A DNA stretch of 64,000 nucleotides. It comes from Streptococcus infantis. Lineage in GTDB: Bacteria; Bacillota; Bacilli; Lactobacillales; Streptococcaceae. The notes below the pieces were generated by a model, which was given only the letters and a program-made list of their open reading frames with translations, was not told the DNA's origin and made no database searches. Within the stretch, counting starts at the first letter, position 1; each line of letters starts with the position of its first letter. Position numbers and translations under genes: made by a program. Where the stretch lies: assembly GCF_000960085.1 (NCBI RefSeq), contig NZ_JYGT01000007.1, positions 248,001-312,000 on the forward strand. The letters run 5' to 3'. Shown here in pieces: positions 11,394 through 20,419 of the stretch.

Positions 11394-11723
11394 TTAAAAA
11401 TCAGAGTTTTCTACGATCTGTTTGCCAAATACTTCTTTTTCAAGACGATTCAAACGCTTCAAGATATCAAAGTTGGTCATAGAAGTTGTACTTCCTAAAT
11501 CCACAGATTCAGTAGTCACAGATGTTGCCTGAGGTCTCTTTGACAATTCTTCTTTTAACTCTGCAATTTCTAATCGTAGTGATTTCACGAGAGCTGCATA
11601 GGTTTCATAATCTTTGATGACATCATCTAAAAATTCATCCACCTCTGCTTTACTATATCCGCGTACTTCTCTTCCAAAATCTTGTTCAAAAATATCCTTT
11701 GCTGTAAAAATAATACTCGCCAT
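11394..11723 (-). CDS. gpsB: Cell-division protein GpsB
   Basis: The 109-residue DivIVA-like protein has the N-terminal membrane-binding and PBP-binding domain ([25 protein letters not shown]). A coiled coil follows to about residue 75, and then a short C-terminal helical domain ([17 protein letters not shown]) that forms the hexamer. In streptococci GpsB balances septal and peripheral wall synthesis and is needed for StkP function. rnpB follows downstream on the same strand, and ypsA lies just upstream, also on the same strand. Confidence 0.95.
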   Translation of the reverse strand: MASIIFTAKDIFEQDFGREVRGYSKAEVDEFLDDVIKDYETYAALVKSLRLEIAELKEELSKRPQATSVTTESVDLGSTTSMTNFDILKRLNRLEKEVFGKQIVENSDF

Positions 11724-11752
11724 GTTTCTCTCCGTTTTCAGTTACTAGTATT

Positions 11753-11782
11753 ATTATATAAAAAAAGGCAAACAAAAAGCAA
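11753..11782 (-). promoter_or_regulatory. Probable sigma-A promoter of gpsB
   Basis: TTGCTT (11777-11782), an 18-bp spacer and TATAAT (11753-11758) on the minus strand lie about 30 bp before the gpsB ATG. Confidence 0.6.
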
Positions 11783-11792
11783 GGTCAAAGCC

Positions 11793-12320
11793 TCAATTTT
11801 CGGAAAAATTTTCGGCTACTTCGTTTAAATCCTCAAATGTTAATATTTTTGTAATATAGTTGTCTTTCTTTTTCATCTGTTCGTAAAAAAATCCCAGTTT
11901 TGTTTCGTTTTCTTGATCATAAAAAAGATAGGCTCCATCTGTATTTTCAAGTAAAAAAATCTGGTAATCTCTCAATTGACCTTTATGCTCATAAGCCGGA
12001 TAGGCATACTTTATAAAATCGACCTGTTTAAAATCACTCAATTTGATCTGATTTGCTTCATTCCAATTCGATCCATGTGTTTCAAAATCAAAAATAGTCG
12101 CTAGTTGGAATCCATAGTCATCTTTAATCTCCTTAGCAACTTCTAAAACCCAATGTTCAAATCCAAGAGTCCCCGTAAACACTAGCCATTGCAACCCTTC
12201 CTCAACCATTCTTTCCAAATCTCTACGAATAGCTTTTTTGATAATTTTTAAGCGAATGTCCTTTTCATTAAACACTCCCAAATCAAAAGCTGAGTATCCC
12301 AAAACCAAGGCTGTATGCAT
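11793..12320 (-). CDS. ypsA: YpsA family protein (DUF1273, SLOG superfamily)
   Basis: The start is the ATG at 12320 ([17 protein letters not shown]), preceded by AAAGGGTG; an in-frame extension upstream is implausible. The 175-residue protein has a Rossmann-like start ([11 protein letters not shown]), [20 protein letters not shown] near residue 60 and a central D/E-rich part. This is the pattern of the nucleotide-binding SLOG fold. B. subtilis YpsA has been linked to cell division and lies next to gpsB in many Firmicutes, as here. The ligand and biochemical activity are unknown. Confidence 0.82.
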   Translation of the reverse strand: MHTALVLGYSAFDLGVFNEKDIRLKIIKKAIRRDLERMVEEGLQWLVFTGTLGFEHWVLEVAKEIKDDYGFQLATIFDFETHGSNWNEANQIKLSDFKQVDFIKYAYPAYEHKGQLRDYQIFLLENTDGAYLFYDQENETKLGFFYEQMKKKDNYITKILTFEDLNEVAENFSEN

Positions 12321-12349
12321 TTTTTCACCCTTTCTGAAAACCTTTGTGG

Positions 12350-12355
12350 TATAAT
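12350..12355 (+). promoter_or_regulatory. Extended -10 of the recU-pbp1A promoter
   Basis: TGTGGTATAAT contains TG-N-TATAAT, with the hexamer at 12350-12355. It lies 32 bp before the recU ATG, which has AAGGAGG upstream. The -35 region is not well matched, as expected for an extended -10 promoter. Confidence 0.65.
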
Positions 12356-12387
12356 AGAGTGATGTTATTGTACCAATAAGGAGGACT

Positions 12388-12984
12388 ATGGTCAACTATC
12401 CACATAAACTTTCATCTAAACCAAGCAAAACTTCTCTACCTCAAACTAAAAATTTCGCAAATCGAGGTATGAGCTTTGAAAAGATGATTAATGCTACCAA
12501 TGACTACTATCTATCACATGGAATAGCAGTCATTCACAAAAAGCCAACCCCAGTTCAGATTGTTCGGGTCGACTACCCTCAACGGAGTCGCGCTAAAATT
12601 GTTGAAGCCTATTTTAGACAAGCTTCAACTACTGACTACTCGGGTGTTTATGAAGGATTTTACATCGATTTCGAGGCAAAGGAAACCAGACAAAAAAATG
12701 CTTTCCCGATGAAGAACTTCCATTCTCATCAGATACAGCATATGGAACAGGTTCTTGAACAAAAGGGAATTTGCTTCGTCCTAATCCATTTTTCTTCTTA
12801 TCAGGAAACATATTTATTACCGGCGATTGACCTTATCCGTTTTTATCAACAGGATATGGGGAAAAAATCAATGCCGCTTGATTATATTCGAGAGCATGGT
12901 TATGTGATTGAACAACAAGCCTTCCCTCAAATACCTTATCTCGATATCGTCAAACAACATTTACTAGGTGGTAAAACAATATGA
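12388..12984 (+). CDS. recU: Holliday junction resolvase RecU
   Basis: The 198-residue protein resolves four-way DNA junctions in recombination and chromosome segregation. It carries the RecU PD-(D/E)XK nuclease signature: [10 protein letters not shown] near residue 88 and the [13 protein letters not shown] segment near residue 103, together with RGMSFE near the N-terminus. The start has a strong AAGGAGG seven bases upstream. The gene overlaps pbp1A by 4 bp (ATGA), the conserved recU-PBP pair of Firmicutes, which couples a repair nuclease to a wall synthase by expression rather than by mechanism. Confidence 0.95.
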   Translation: MVNYPHKLSSKPSKTSLPQTKNFANRGMSFEKMINATNDYYLSHGIAVIHKKPTPVQIVRVDYPQRSRAKIVEAYFRQASTTDYSGVYEGFYIDFEAKETRQKNAFPMKNFHSHQIQHMEQVLEQKGICFVLIHFSSYQETYLLPAIDLIRFYQQDMGKKSMPLDYIREHGYVIEQQAFPQIPYLDIVKQHLLGGKTI

Positions 12985-15110
12985 ACAAACAACTTATCTG
13001 GCGCATTGCTAAATATCTAGGAATTGGATTTTTAGCAGCCTTTATCGCTGCAATATTGATTGGTGGAAGTGTCTTCTTCTACTATGTATCTAAAGCACCA
13101 GAACTTTCTGAAAGCAAACTTGTCGCAACAACTTCAAGTAAAATTTACGACAGTAAAAACGAATTGATCGCTGACTTAGGAGCCGAGCGTCGTGTCAATG
13201 CTCAAAGCAATGAAGTTCCAATTGAATTGGTCAATGCAATTGTCTCTATCGAGGATCACCGTTTTTTTAACCATAGAGGAATCGATAGCATTCGAATAGC
13301 TGGAGCTTTCCTGCGAAACTTAACTAGTAGAGGTGGACTCCAAGGTGGTTCAACCTTGACGCAACAGTTGATAAAATTAACTTACTTTTCAACTTCTTCG
13401 TCAGACCAAACAATCTCACGTAAGGCCCAAGAAGCTTGGCTAGCTATTCAGTTAGAAAGAACTGCGACCAAGCAGGAAATTTTGACATATTACATCAATA
13501 AAGTATACATGTCAAATGGTAACTATGGGATGCAGACTGCTGCTCAAAATTACTATGGTAAAGATTTAAAAGACCTTTCTATTCCACAACTTGCTCTTCT
13601 AGCCGGAATGCCACAGGCTCCTAACCAATATGATCCTTATTCCCATCCAGAAGAAGCAACAGAACGTCGTAATCTAGTCCTATCAGAGATGCAAAAGCAA
13701 GGTTATTTAACAGCTGAGCAATATGAAACGGCTATAAACACACCTATCACTGATGGTTTACAAAGTCTTAAAGGAAGCAACTCCTACCCTCCATACTTAG
13801 ACAATTACCTCAAAGAAGTGATTGAACAAGTTGAAACAGAGACAGGCTACAACCTTTTAACTACTGGAATGGATGTCTACACTAACGTAGACCAAGACGT
13901 TCAAAAACGACTTTGGGATGTATACAACACGGATGAATATGTAAACTATCCAGATGATGAAATCCAAGCAGCTTCTACCATTATTGATGTATCAAATGGT
14001 AAAGTTATTGCTCAGCTTGGTTCTCGTCACCAAGCTAGTAACGTATCTTTCGGTATTAACCAAGCTGTTGAAACTAACCGTGACTGGGGTTCTACCATGA
14101 AACCAATCACAGACTATGCCCCTGCATTAGAGTATGACATTTATGACTCTACTGCCTACATGCTGAAGGATGTTCCGTACAACTATCCAGGCACTAACAT
14201 TCCTCTTTATAACTGGGATAGAGGGTATTATGGTAATATTACCCTTCAAACTGCTATCCAACAATCTCGTAACGTACCAGCCGTTGAAACTCTCGATAGA
14301 GTTGGACTCGATAAAGCAAAAGGTTTCCTAAATGGTTTAGGCATTGATTATCCAACCATGGTATACGCAAACGCAATTTCAAGTAATACGACCGAATCAG
14401 GTAAACAGTACGGTGCAAGTAGTGAAAAAATGGCTGCTGCCTATGCTGCTTTCGCTAACGGTGGTATCTATTATAAACCAATGTACATCAATAAAATTGT
14501 CTTCAGTGACGGTAGTTCAAAAGAGTTCTCTGATCAAGGTACTCGCGCTATGAAAGAAACAACTGCCTATATGATGACAGAAATGATGAAAACAGTTTTA
14601 TACTCTGGTACAGATGCTTATATTTCATGGCTTCCACAAGCAGGTAAGACGGGTACATCTAACTATACAGATGATGAAATTGAAAATTACATTAAGAGAT
14701 ACGATTATGTCACACCTGATGAAATGTTTGTAGGATATACCCGCAAATATTCAATGGCTGTCTGGACCGGTTACTCCAATCGATTGACACCAATTGTTGG
14801 TGACGGATTTAGAGTAGCGGCCAACATCTACCGATCAATGATGGAGTACCTTTCCGAGGATGATAACCCAGGTGATTGGACAATGCCTGAAGGTCTATAT
14901 CGTAATGGTGAGTATGTTTTCAAAGTTGGCGCTCGTAGTAACTGGATCCCTCAAACAACCCAACAAGCTACTACAGAAGCTCCTACTACAACAACCGAAA
15001 ATCAAACTACAGTAGCTGAAACTACTGGCCCAAATAATGGACAAAACCAAACTGTTCCAAATACAAATCAAAATCCTCAACAAAATCCAAATCCTCAAGG
15101 ACAACAATAA
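12981..15110 (+). CDS. pbp1A: Class A penicillin-binding protein 1a
   Basis: This bifunctional peptidoglycan synthase has 709 residues. A single membrane anchor lies at about 12-35. The glycosyltransferase domain includes [12 protein letters not shown] at about 91-102 and [11 protein letters not shown]. The transpeptidase domain has the catalytic STMK at about 371, SRN at about 429 and KTGTSNY at about 556. The tail from about residue 660 is rich in Thr, Gln, Asn and Pro. The STMK box keeps Thr after Ser; changes there mark many resistant pneumococcal alleles. The loop reading [11 protein letters not shown], where susceptible pneumococci have TSQF, differs from the reference as I remember it. 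The gene follows recU with a 4-bp overlap. Confidence 0.96.
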   Translation: MNKQLIWRIAKYLGIGFLAAFIAAILIGGSVFFYYVSKAPELSESKLVATTSSKIYDSKNELIADLGAERRVNAQSNEVPIELVNAIVSIEDHRFFNHRGIDSIRIAGAFLRNLTSRGGLQGGSTLTQQLIKLTYFSTSSSDQTISRKAQEAWLAIQLERTATKQEILTYYINKVYMSNGNYGMQTAAQNYYGKDLKDLSIPQLALLAGMPQAPNQYDPYSHPEEATERRNLVLSEMQKQGYLTAEQYETAINTPITDGLQSLKGSNSYPPYLDNYLKEVIEQVETETGYNLLTTGMDVYTNVDQDVQKRLWDVYNTDEYVNYPDDEIQAASTIIDVSNGKVIAQLGSRHQASNVSFGINQAVETNRDWGSTMKPITDYAPALEYDIYDSTAYMLKDVPYNYPGTNIPLYNWDRGYYGNITLQTAIQQSRNVPAVETLDRVGLDKAKGFLNGLGIDYPTMVYANAISSNTTESGKQYGASSEKMAAAYAAFANGGIYYKPMYINKIVFSDGSSKEFSDQGTRAMKETTAYMMTEMMKTVLYSGTDAYISWLPQAGKTGTSNYTDDEIENYIKRYDYVTPDEMFVGYTRKYSMAVWTGYSNRLTPIVGDGFRVAANIYRSMMEYLSEDDNPGDWTMPEGLYRNGEYVFKVGARSNWIPQTTQQATTEAPTTTTENQTTVAETTGPNNGQNQTVPNTNQNPQQNPNPQGQQ

Positions 15111-15113
15111 TCT

Positions 15114-15150
15114 TAAAAGACCTAGGAAGATGTTTTCTAGGTCTTTTATT
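15114..15150 (+). terminator. Intrinsic terminator after recU-pbp1A
   Basis: The arms AAAAGACCTAG (15115-15125) and CTAGGTCTTTT (15137-15147) form a hairpin that ends in a T-rich run just after the pbp1A stop. Confidence 0.8.
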
Positions 15151-15156
15151 AATGAA

Positions 15157-15189
15157 AAAGTGGAGTTAATTACTAACTCCACCTTTTTT
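15157..15189. terminator. Bidirectional-looking terminator between pbp1A and aliA
   Basis: GTGGAGTTA (15160-15168) pairs with TAACTCCAC (15174-15182). T runs occur on both sides, so it probably terminates aliA on the minus strand and backs up the pbp1A terminator. Confidence 0.75.
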
Positions 15190-17165
15190 TATTTTACATG
15201 GTTTGCAAGATCTTCTTGCGCTTTTTTATTAGATTCTTCTTTTTCTTTCTTCCATTTATCTTGAGCTTTTTGATATTCATCAGCAGTTACTGGTTTATCT
15301 TGAAGTTCAAGGTACTTGTACAAGAGGGCTTCACTCATACCCTTGTTACCTGAGTATGCAAATGGAAGGGTGAATGGCACCATCTTAGACAACATTGGAC
15401 GTCCAGTTTGAGAAGTTGTTGGAATAATCAAAGCGCTATCTGTCAACCAAGCTTGGGCAGCGGCATATTTATCATAACGTTTTGAAACATCTGTGACTTC
15501 ATTGTCAGCTTCAACAACCATCTTTTCGTAATCTTCCAAACCAACTTGTTTGGCAGCGGCGTTGTTTGTACCAGCATCAAATCCTAGATAAGTTTTAGTA
15601 TTTTCACCAACAGATGGTTTGATGATATCAAGGTAAGTAGATGGGTCAATGTAGTCTGGTGACCAACCAACGTTATCTGAGAGATCCCAATCTTCTCCAG
15701 CAGCTGTTTCAGCAAAGTAGGTAACATTTAAGACTTCATCTTTTTGAAGTTGTTGAATGTCAATGACAACATTGTCAGTTCCTAATGTTGCTTCAAGTGA
15801 TTGTTTTAACGATTGAACACGTTGTACTTTTGTAGTACTTGTTTGGTCAACTGGCATATCCAAGTGAATTGGGAATTGAACACCCTCTGCTTGGAGAGCT
15901 GTCTTAGCTTTAGCAAATTCTGCTTTCGCTTTTTCAGGATTGTAAAGACCATCTTGAGCGTCATCTAGATTGACATCTTTCCACTCATCACCATAGGTTA
16001 CCAATTTTTCTTTAACTAAGTCACCAAAGTTTTTACCATCAACTTGAACAAATGTTGGTGGTACAAACAAGTTACGAAGAAGTTTTGTTGCTCCACTTTC
16101 TCCATTTACTTGAGAAGCATAAGCAGTTCTATCAAAACCAAAGGCAAGAGCTTGACGGAAATCTTTGTTAAGGAGAGCTTTTTTAGTTGATGTCTTTTGC
16201 TCATCTGTAGTCTTAGAAGTGTACTTGTAAGACTGACGGTCAATATTTGTCCCAACTAAGTAAGTTGAAGAATCTTGAGGTGTATAAACGATGTTGTCTT
16301 TAAACTCTTTTTCGAGTTCAGGATAACTTGCACTTGTTGGGAAGAGACGAGCCATTGAAAAGCTTCCATCTTTGAAGTTTTCTGCAAGTTTGTTATTGTC
16401 TTGACCATCCCAGAATGATAGTTTTACTTTATCAATATGAACATTGTCCTTATCCCAGTAGTTTGGATTCTTTTCGAATTCTACTGAAGATTTAGCTACC
16501 AATGATTTCAACAAGTAAGGACCGTTATAAAGGATACTGCTTGGATCTGTTGCTTTGGCAAAGTCACTTCCTTTTGAAGTAAGAAATTCTTCATTGACCG
16601 GTGCAAGAACACCCATGGTTGTCTTAGAGTTCCAGAAGCTTTCTGGTTTATTCAAAGTGTATTGAACTGTCTGATCATCAATTGCCTTGATTCCAACTTC
16701 TGAGAAGTCTTTAACTTCACCTTTCACATATGCATCAAGACCTTTAATAGAATCTTGGACGAGATAAAGGGCTTCTGATTTATTGTCAGCTGCATATTTA
16801 AGACCTGTTACAAAGTCTTGAGCTTTCACAGCAGCATACTCTTCACCCTCAGAAGTGTACCACTTGGCATCTTTACGGATTGTATAAGTGTAAGTCAAAC
16901 CATCTTGAGATACTGACCAGTCTTCTGCCATAGATGGCACAAAGTTTCCATAGCGGTCATTTTCCATCAAACCGTCAATGACGTTACTAGTGATATTAGC
17001 AGTTGCAGCTTTACCAGTTGTCAAATAGTTGAGGTTGTCTGGGTCAGTTTCATACACGTAAGAAAACGTATTTCCACTTTTTGCGCTCGAACCTGAACAA
17101 GCTGCCAAAACACCTGACGCTAACAGAGTCACCCCTGCTAGGGCCATTACTTTTGAAAATTTCAT
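15189..17165 (-). CDS. aliA: Oligopeptide-binding lipoprotein AliA
   Basis: The 658-residue solute-binding protein delivers oligopeptides to the Ami permease. The signal peptide ends in the lipobox LAAC (Cys at about 23), so the protein is a lipoprotein. It has the SBP family 5 layout: FSYVYETDPDNLNYLTTGKA at the start, LVGTNIDRQSYKYTSKT in the middle, and the C-terminal NVGWSPDYIDPSTYLDIIKP. It agrees much better with AliA than with AmiA at the N-terminus. No permease or ATPase gene is adjacent; pneumococcal AliA likewise uses the separate ami transporter. The promoter is near consensus and carries a CodY-like box. Confidence 0.93.
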   Translation of the reverse strand: MKFSKVMALAGVTLLASGVLAACSGSSAKSGNTFSYVYETDPDNLNYLTTGKAATANITSNVIDGLMENDRYGNFVPSMAEDWSVSQDGLTYTYTIRKDAKWYTSEGEEYAAVKAQDFVTGLKYAADNKSEALYLVQDSIKGLDAYVKGEVKDFSEVGIKAIDDQTVQYTLNKPESFWNSKTTMGVLAPVNEEFLTSKGSDFAKATDPSSILYNGPYLLKSLVAKSSVEFEKNPNYWDKDNVHIDKVKLSFWDGQDNNKLAENFKDGSFSMARLFPTSASYPELEKEFKDNIVYTPQDSSTYLVGTNIDRQSYKYTSKTTDEQKTSTKKALLNKDFRQALAFGFDRTAYASQVNGESGATKLLRNLFVPPTFVQVDGKNFGDLVKEKLVTYGDEWKDVNLDDAQDGLYNPEKAKAEFAKAKTALQAEGVQFPIHLDMPVDQTSTTKVQRVQSLKQSLEATLGTDNVVIDIQQLQKDEVLNVTYFAETAAGEDWDLSDNVGWSPDYIDPSTYLDIIKPSVGENTKTYLGFDAGTNNAAAKQVGLEDYEKMVVEADNEVTDVSKRYDKYAAAQAWLTDSALIIPTTSQTGRPMLSKMVPFTLPFAYSGNKGMSEALLYKYLELQDKPVTADEYQKAQDKWKKEKEESNKKAQEDLANHVK

Positions 17166-17192
17166 AATAAACTCCTTTATGACTTTTTATAC

Positions 17193-17221
17193 ATTATAGT
17201 CCCTTTTTCGCCAAGTGTCAA
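17193..17221 (-). promoter_or_regulatory. Consensus sigma-A promoter of aliA
   Basis: On the minus strand TTGACA (17216-17221), a 17-bp spacer and TATAAT (17193-17198) match both hexamers fully. AAAGGAG precedes the ATG. Confidence 0.88.
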
Positions 17222-17224
17222 TAC

Positions 17225-17239
17225 AATTTTCAGAATTTT
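17225..17239. promoter_or_regulatory. CodY-type box upstream of aliA
   Basis: AATTTTCAGAATTTT matches 13 of 15 positions of the CodY consensus AATTTTCWGAAAATT. It lies immediately upstream of the aliA -35, a place suited to repression when branched-chain amino acids are plentiful. Confidence 0.6.
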
Positions 17240-17335
17240 TCAAATTGATTTGAAAATATTTTTTCCTATTTCTAACTTTTCAATAAACATCTGATACAAA
17301 ATTCTTTTTTTGACAATTATCAAATAAATCTTTAT

Positions 17336-17343
17336 GATATAAT
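17336..17343 (+). promoter_or_regulatory. Extended -10 of the luxS promoter
   Basis: TGATATAAT carries TG-N-TATAAT with the hexamer at 17338-17343, 28 bp before the ATG. TTGACA lies further upstream but at 22 bp, too far to be a standard -35. Confidence 0.6.
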
Positions 17344-17370
17344 GAAAGAAGAAAGTTGAAAGGAAATACT

Positions 17371-17853
17371 ATGACAAAAGAAGTTATTGTTGAAAGTTTT
17401 GAACTTGACCACACCATTGTTAAAGCACCTTATGTCCGTTTAATCGGAGAAGAAACAGGTCCAAAAGGAGATATCATTTCTAACTTTGATATCCGCTTGG
17501 TTCAACCAAATGAGGACTCTATCCCTACTTCTGGACTTCATACCATTGAGCACCTCTTGGCTAAGCTAATCCGTACTCGCATCGACGGTATGATCGATTG
17601 TTCACCATTTGGTTGTCGTACAGGGTTCCATATGATTATGTGGGGACGTCATTCTAGCGCTGAAATCGCAGCTGTCATCAAGGATTCACTGAAGGAAATC
17701 GCTGAAACAACAACTTGGGAAGATGTCCCAGGAACAACTATTGAATCTTGCGGAAACTACAAGGATCACAGCCTCTTTTCTGCTAAGGAATGGGCAAAAT
17801 TGATTCTCCAACAAGGAATCTCAGACGATGCCTTTGAACGTCATGTCATCTAA
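17371..17853 (+). CDS. luxS: S-ribosylhomocysteine lyase LuxS
   Basis: LuxS cleaves S-ribosylhomocysteine to homocysteine and the precursor of autoinducer-2. The start is the ATG at 17371, with AAGGA seven bases upstream; a TTG fifteen bases earlier has no good site. The 160-residue protein has the metal-binding HxxEH motif (HTIEHLLAK, near residues 54-58) and the third ligand Cys in [10 protein letters not shown] near residue 127. The catalytic cysteine lies in the [10 protein letters not shown] segment. It lies next to clpL, as in pneumococcus. Confidence 0.97.
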   Translation: MTKEVIVESFELDHTIVKAPYVRLIGEETGPKGDIISNFDIRLVQPNEDSIPTSGLHTIEHLLAKLIRTRIDGMIDCSPFGCRTGFHMIMWGRHSSAEIAAVIKDSLKEIAETTTWEDVPGTTIESCGNYKDHSLFSAKEWAKLILQQGISDDAFERHVI

Positions 17854-17856
17854 TAA

Positions 17857-17894
17857 TAAAAAAGAAACCAGCTTTTGAACTGGTTCCTTTTTTT
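17857..17894. terminator. Shared terminator between luxS and clpL
   Basis: GAAACCAG and CTGGTTCC pair around an 8-base loop, with an A run on the left and a T run on the right. It can serve luxS on the plus strand and clpL on the minus strand. Confidence 0.8.
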
Positions 17895-17911
17895 ATTTTC
17901 AAAATCTTGAT

Positions 17912-20014
17912 TTAGGCTTTTTCACGAATGACCAAAACACCATCTTCCATGTCAGCTTCTAGGTGTTTAGCATCAAGGTTATCCAAGTGGAAGTCTGTGA
18001 CTTTGTCACGGATTTGTTGTTCAACCACACGACGGAGTGGACGAACACCCATGACTTCATCGTAGCCTTCTTCAGTCATGTATTCTTTAGCAGCATCACT
18101 CACTGCCAAGTCAATTTCTTTCTTAGCAAGTGTCTTATTGACATCAACCAACATCAAATCAACAATTTTAGAAAGATCTTCTTTGCTCAAGTGTGAGAAC
18201 TCAATCACTGCGTTAAAGCGATTCAAGAATTCTGGACGGAAGTAAGGTTTCAAACGATCCATGAGTTCTGGTTTGTCCGCATCTTCTGTCAAGTTAGCTT
18301 CGTAACCAAAGCCTGCGTTTGAAGTTGCGATAATCACCGTATTCTTGAAGTTGACAGTGTTACCTTGACCATCTGTCAAACGACCATCGTCCAAAACTTG
18401 GAGGAGAAGGGTGATGACTTGAGGGTCAGCCTTTTCAATCTCATCCAAAAGTACGATTGAGTATGGATTGCGACGGACGCGTTCTGTCAAGGTATTGTTG
18501 TTGTCATCGTAACCAACATAACCTGCAGTTGTACCAATCAATTTAGATACGGCTGTACGGTCGCTATATTCTGACATGTCCAAACGGATGATGGCATCTT
18601 TAGTACCGAACATATCAAGAGCCAATTGTTTAGCCAACTCAGTTTTACCAACACCAGTAGGTCCTACAAAGAGGAAGCTACCGATTGGACGGTTACCTTC
18701 ATCAAAACCAGCACGGTTACGACGGATAGCTTTTGCTACTGCCTCAACAGCTTTGTCTTGACCGATAACTTTCGTTTGCAAACGGTGACCCATATCTTTC
18801 AATCGTTCGATATCGGTTGCACCCATTTGTGATACTGGGATTCCAGTCATCCGTTCGACAGACTCAGCTACATCATTTACAGTAGCTGTAACCTTGTGAT
18901 CTTCTGTATGATTAGCAATTTGCTTTTCAAGCTCTTCGATACGGACTTTTGCATTTAGAGCTGCTTCGTAATCTTCTTTAGCCGCAGCTTCTTCTTGTTT
19001 AGTTTTTTCCGCTTGAATTTCGTGCTCAACTGCATGTACATCTGTCACTGGGTGTTGTGCTGCCAAGTGAGCAGCTGTCACATCCACAAGGTCAATAGCC
19101 TTATCCGGCAAGCTACGTTGTGGAATATATTGAACAGAGTAATCAACGGCAGCTTTCAAGACTTCATCTGGCAAAATAACATTGTGGTGTTGTTGATAAA
19201 GATCTCGAATACCTTGAAGAATCTTGAAGGTATCTTCAGCAGATGGAGCATTAACTTTTACTTCATTAAAACGACGAGCAAGGGCTGCATTTTTCAAGAT
19301 AGTATTACGGTATTCATCTTGAGTAGTTGCGCCAATCACTGTCAATTCTCCACGTGAAAGAGCTGGTTTCAAGATATCAGCAAGACCTTTAGACCCTTGA
19401 CCATCACCTGTGCTACCAGCACCTAGGATTTGGTGAATTTCGTCGAAGAAAAGGATAATATTTCCAGCTTCTTTGACTTCGTTTACCAAGTTTTGAATGT
19501 TTTCTTCAAAGCTACCACGGTATTGAGTACCAGCTTCAAGTCCAGAAATATCAATAGAAATGATCTCTTTGTTCTTGATTGCTGCAGGAACGTCACCGTT
19601 CACGATAGCTTGGGCCAATCCTTCTACTACTGCAGTTTTACCAACACCAGCATCACCGACGAGAACCGGATTATTCTTTGTGCGACGAGAAAGAATTTCA
19701 GAAGTTTCTTGGATTTCTTTATTACGTCCAATAACCGGATCTAACTTACCTTCACGTGCTTCTGCTGTTAAGTTACGTCCAAGTTTTGCAAGAATCCCAT
19801 CTTGTTTCATATCTTTACCTTGAACGTACTGAGCTTGTTCACTTCCTTCGCTTGGAAGTTGACCAGTTTGACGGTAAATAGCGAATTCTTCAGGCGTTAC
19901 TTCACGGCCGTTAATCAAGTAACGACGGTTTTCTGAACTGTATCCACGCATACCACCCATCAATTGGTTAAATAAATCATCCATGTTGTTAAAGTTATTA
20001 AAGTTGTTATTCAT
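17912..20014 (-). CDS. clpL: ClpL, Hsp100-family ATPase chaperone
   Basis: The 700-residue protein is a CtsR-controlled heat-shock disaggregase. It opens with an Asn/Phe-rich segment ([15 protein letters not shown]) instead of the usual Clp N-domain. The first AAA module has Walker A GDAGVGKT near residue 118 and Walker [11 protein letters not shown] short UVR-type middle region follows ([20 protein letters not shown]). The second AAA module has [10 protein letters not shown] near residue 450. I see no ClpP-docking IGF-type loop, consistent with a ClpP-independent chaperone. The ATG at 20014 has GAGGT seven bases upstream. Its leader of about 270 nt carries several CtsR-like operators. Confidence 0.95.
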   Translation of the reverse strand: MNNNFNNFNNMDDLFNQLMGGMRGYSSENRRYLINGREVTPEEFAIYRQTGQLPSEGSEQAQYVQGKDMKQDGILAKLGRNLTAEAREGKLDPVIGRNKEIQETSEILSRRTKNNPVLVGDAGVGKTAVVEGLAQAIVNGDVPAAIKNKEIISIDISGLEAGTQYRGSFEENIQNLVNEVKEAGNIILFFDEIHQILGAGSTGDGQGSKGLADILKPALSRGELTVIGATTQDEYRNTILKNAALARRFNEVKVNAPSAEDTFKILQGIRDLYQQHHNVILPDEVLKAAVDYSVQYIPQRSLPDKAIDLVDVTAAHLAAQHPVTDVHAVEHEIQAEKTKQEEAAAKEDYEAALNAKVRIEELEKQIANHTEDHKVTATVNDVAESVERMTGIPVSQMGATDIERLKDMGHRLQTKVIGQDKAVEAVAKAIRRNRAGFDEGNRPIGSFLFVGPTGVGKTELAKQLALDMFGTKDAIIRLDMSEYSDRTAVSKLIGTTAGYVGYDDNNNTLTERVRRNPYSIVLLDEIEKADPQVITLLLQVLDDGRLTDGQGNTVNFKNTVIIATSNAGFGYEANLTEDADKPELMDRLKPYFRPEFLNRFNAVIEFSHLSKEDLSKIVDLMLVDVNKTLAKKEIDLAVSDAAKEYMTEEGYDEVMGVRPLRRVVEQQIRDKVTDFHLDNLDAKHLEADMEDGVLVIREKA

Positions 20015-20057
20015 ATTTCATACCTCGTTTGTTTTCAAATTCACTTAGTCAAAATAG

Positions 20058-20074
20058 TTTGACTTTCTCTGACC
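20058..20074 (-). promoter_or_regulatory. CtsR-like operator close to the clpL start
   Basis: On the minus strand GGTCAGA-GAA-AGTCAAA shows the CtsR tandem heptad pattern (RGTCAAA, 3 bp, RGTCAAA) with a single mismatch in the first heptad. It lies about 45 bp before the clpL ATG, downstream of the main promoter. Confidence 0.5.
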
Positions 20075-20094
20075 TTTGTTTTAAAAAATTTAGA

Positions 20095-20187
20095 CTAGCT
20101 ATTTGCTACTCTACGTATAATTTCAGGTTTTTCTTTATCCAATACAGTTTTTTCGATTGGACTTCTAAAAATACTAATGTTAACCAT
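20095..20187 (-). CDS. Small reading frame in the clpL leader (30 residues)
   Basis: An ATG at 20187 preceded by AAAGAGGTACAACCT opens a 30-codon frame beginning MVNISIFRSPIEKT and ending IIRRVANS. It lies between the clpL promoter and the clpL start, on the same strand. The ribosome-binding site is as good as that of clpL. I recall a small hypothetical gene between luxS and clpL in pneumococcus, but I cannot confirm that this is its counterpart. The peptide has no signal sequence or membrane helix and is slightly basic overall, with a charged middle. It may be a real small heat-shock protein or a leader frame. Confidence 0.5.
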   Translation of the reverse strand: MVNISIFRSPIEKTVLDKEKPEIIRRVANS

Positions 20188-20295
20188 AGGTTGTACCTCT
20201 TTTCTAGGTTTTACCCATACTTTGATCTTAAGATAGTATATGTAATCACCTTAAAATCAAGGTTTTCTAAGGACTTTCATTATCCTTATGTTCTT

Positions 20296-20324
20296 AGTAT
20301 ATCACTTTGGTCAGTTTTAGTCAA
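20296..20324 (-). promoter_or_regulatory. Main clpL promoter
   Basis: TTGACT (20319-20324), a 17-bp spacer and TATACT (20296-20301) on the minus strand form a good sigma-A promoter. GGTCAGT-TTT-AGTCAAC on the plus strand (20309-20325), a degenerate CtsR-like pair, overlaps the -35. Confidence 0.75.
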
Positions 20325-20328
20325 CATA

Positions 20329-20345
20329 TTTGACCAAATTTGACT
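20329..20345 (-). promoter_or_regulatory. CtsR operator of clpL
   Basis: AGTCAAA-TTT-GGTCAAA on the minus strand matches both heptads of the CtsR consensus exactly. It lies just upstream of the -35, so CtsR binding should repress clpL until heat or protein stress. Confidence 0.85.
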
Positions 20346-20371
20346 AATTTTTTTAAAAAAATTTTTATAAC

Positions 20372-20400
20372 AAAAAAACCAGTCAGAGTGACTGGTTTTT
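20372..20400 (-). terminator. Intrinsic terminator after pflB
   Basis: AAACCAGTCA and TGACTGGTTT flank a 3-base loop and the minus strand continues with a T run, about 20 bp after the pflB stop. Confidence 0.85.
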
Positions 20401-20419
20401 GATTTACTATTTATAAATC

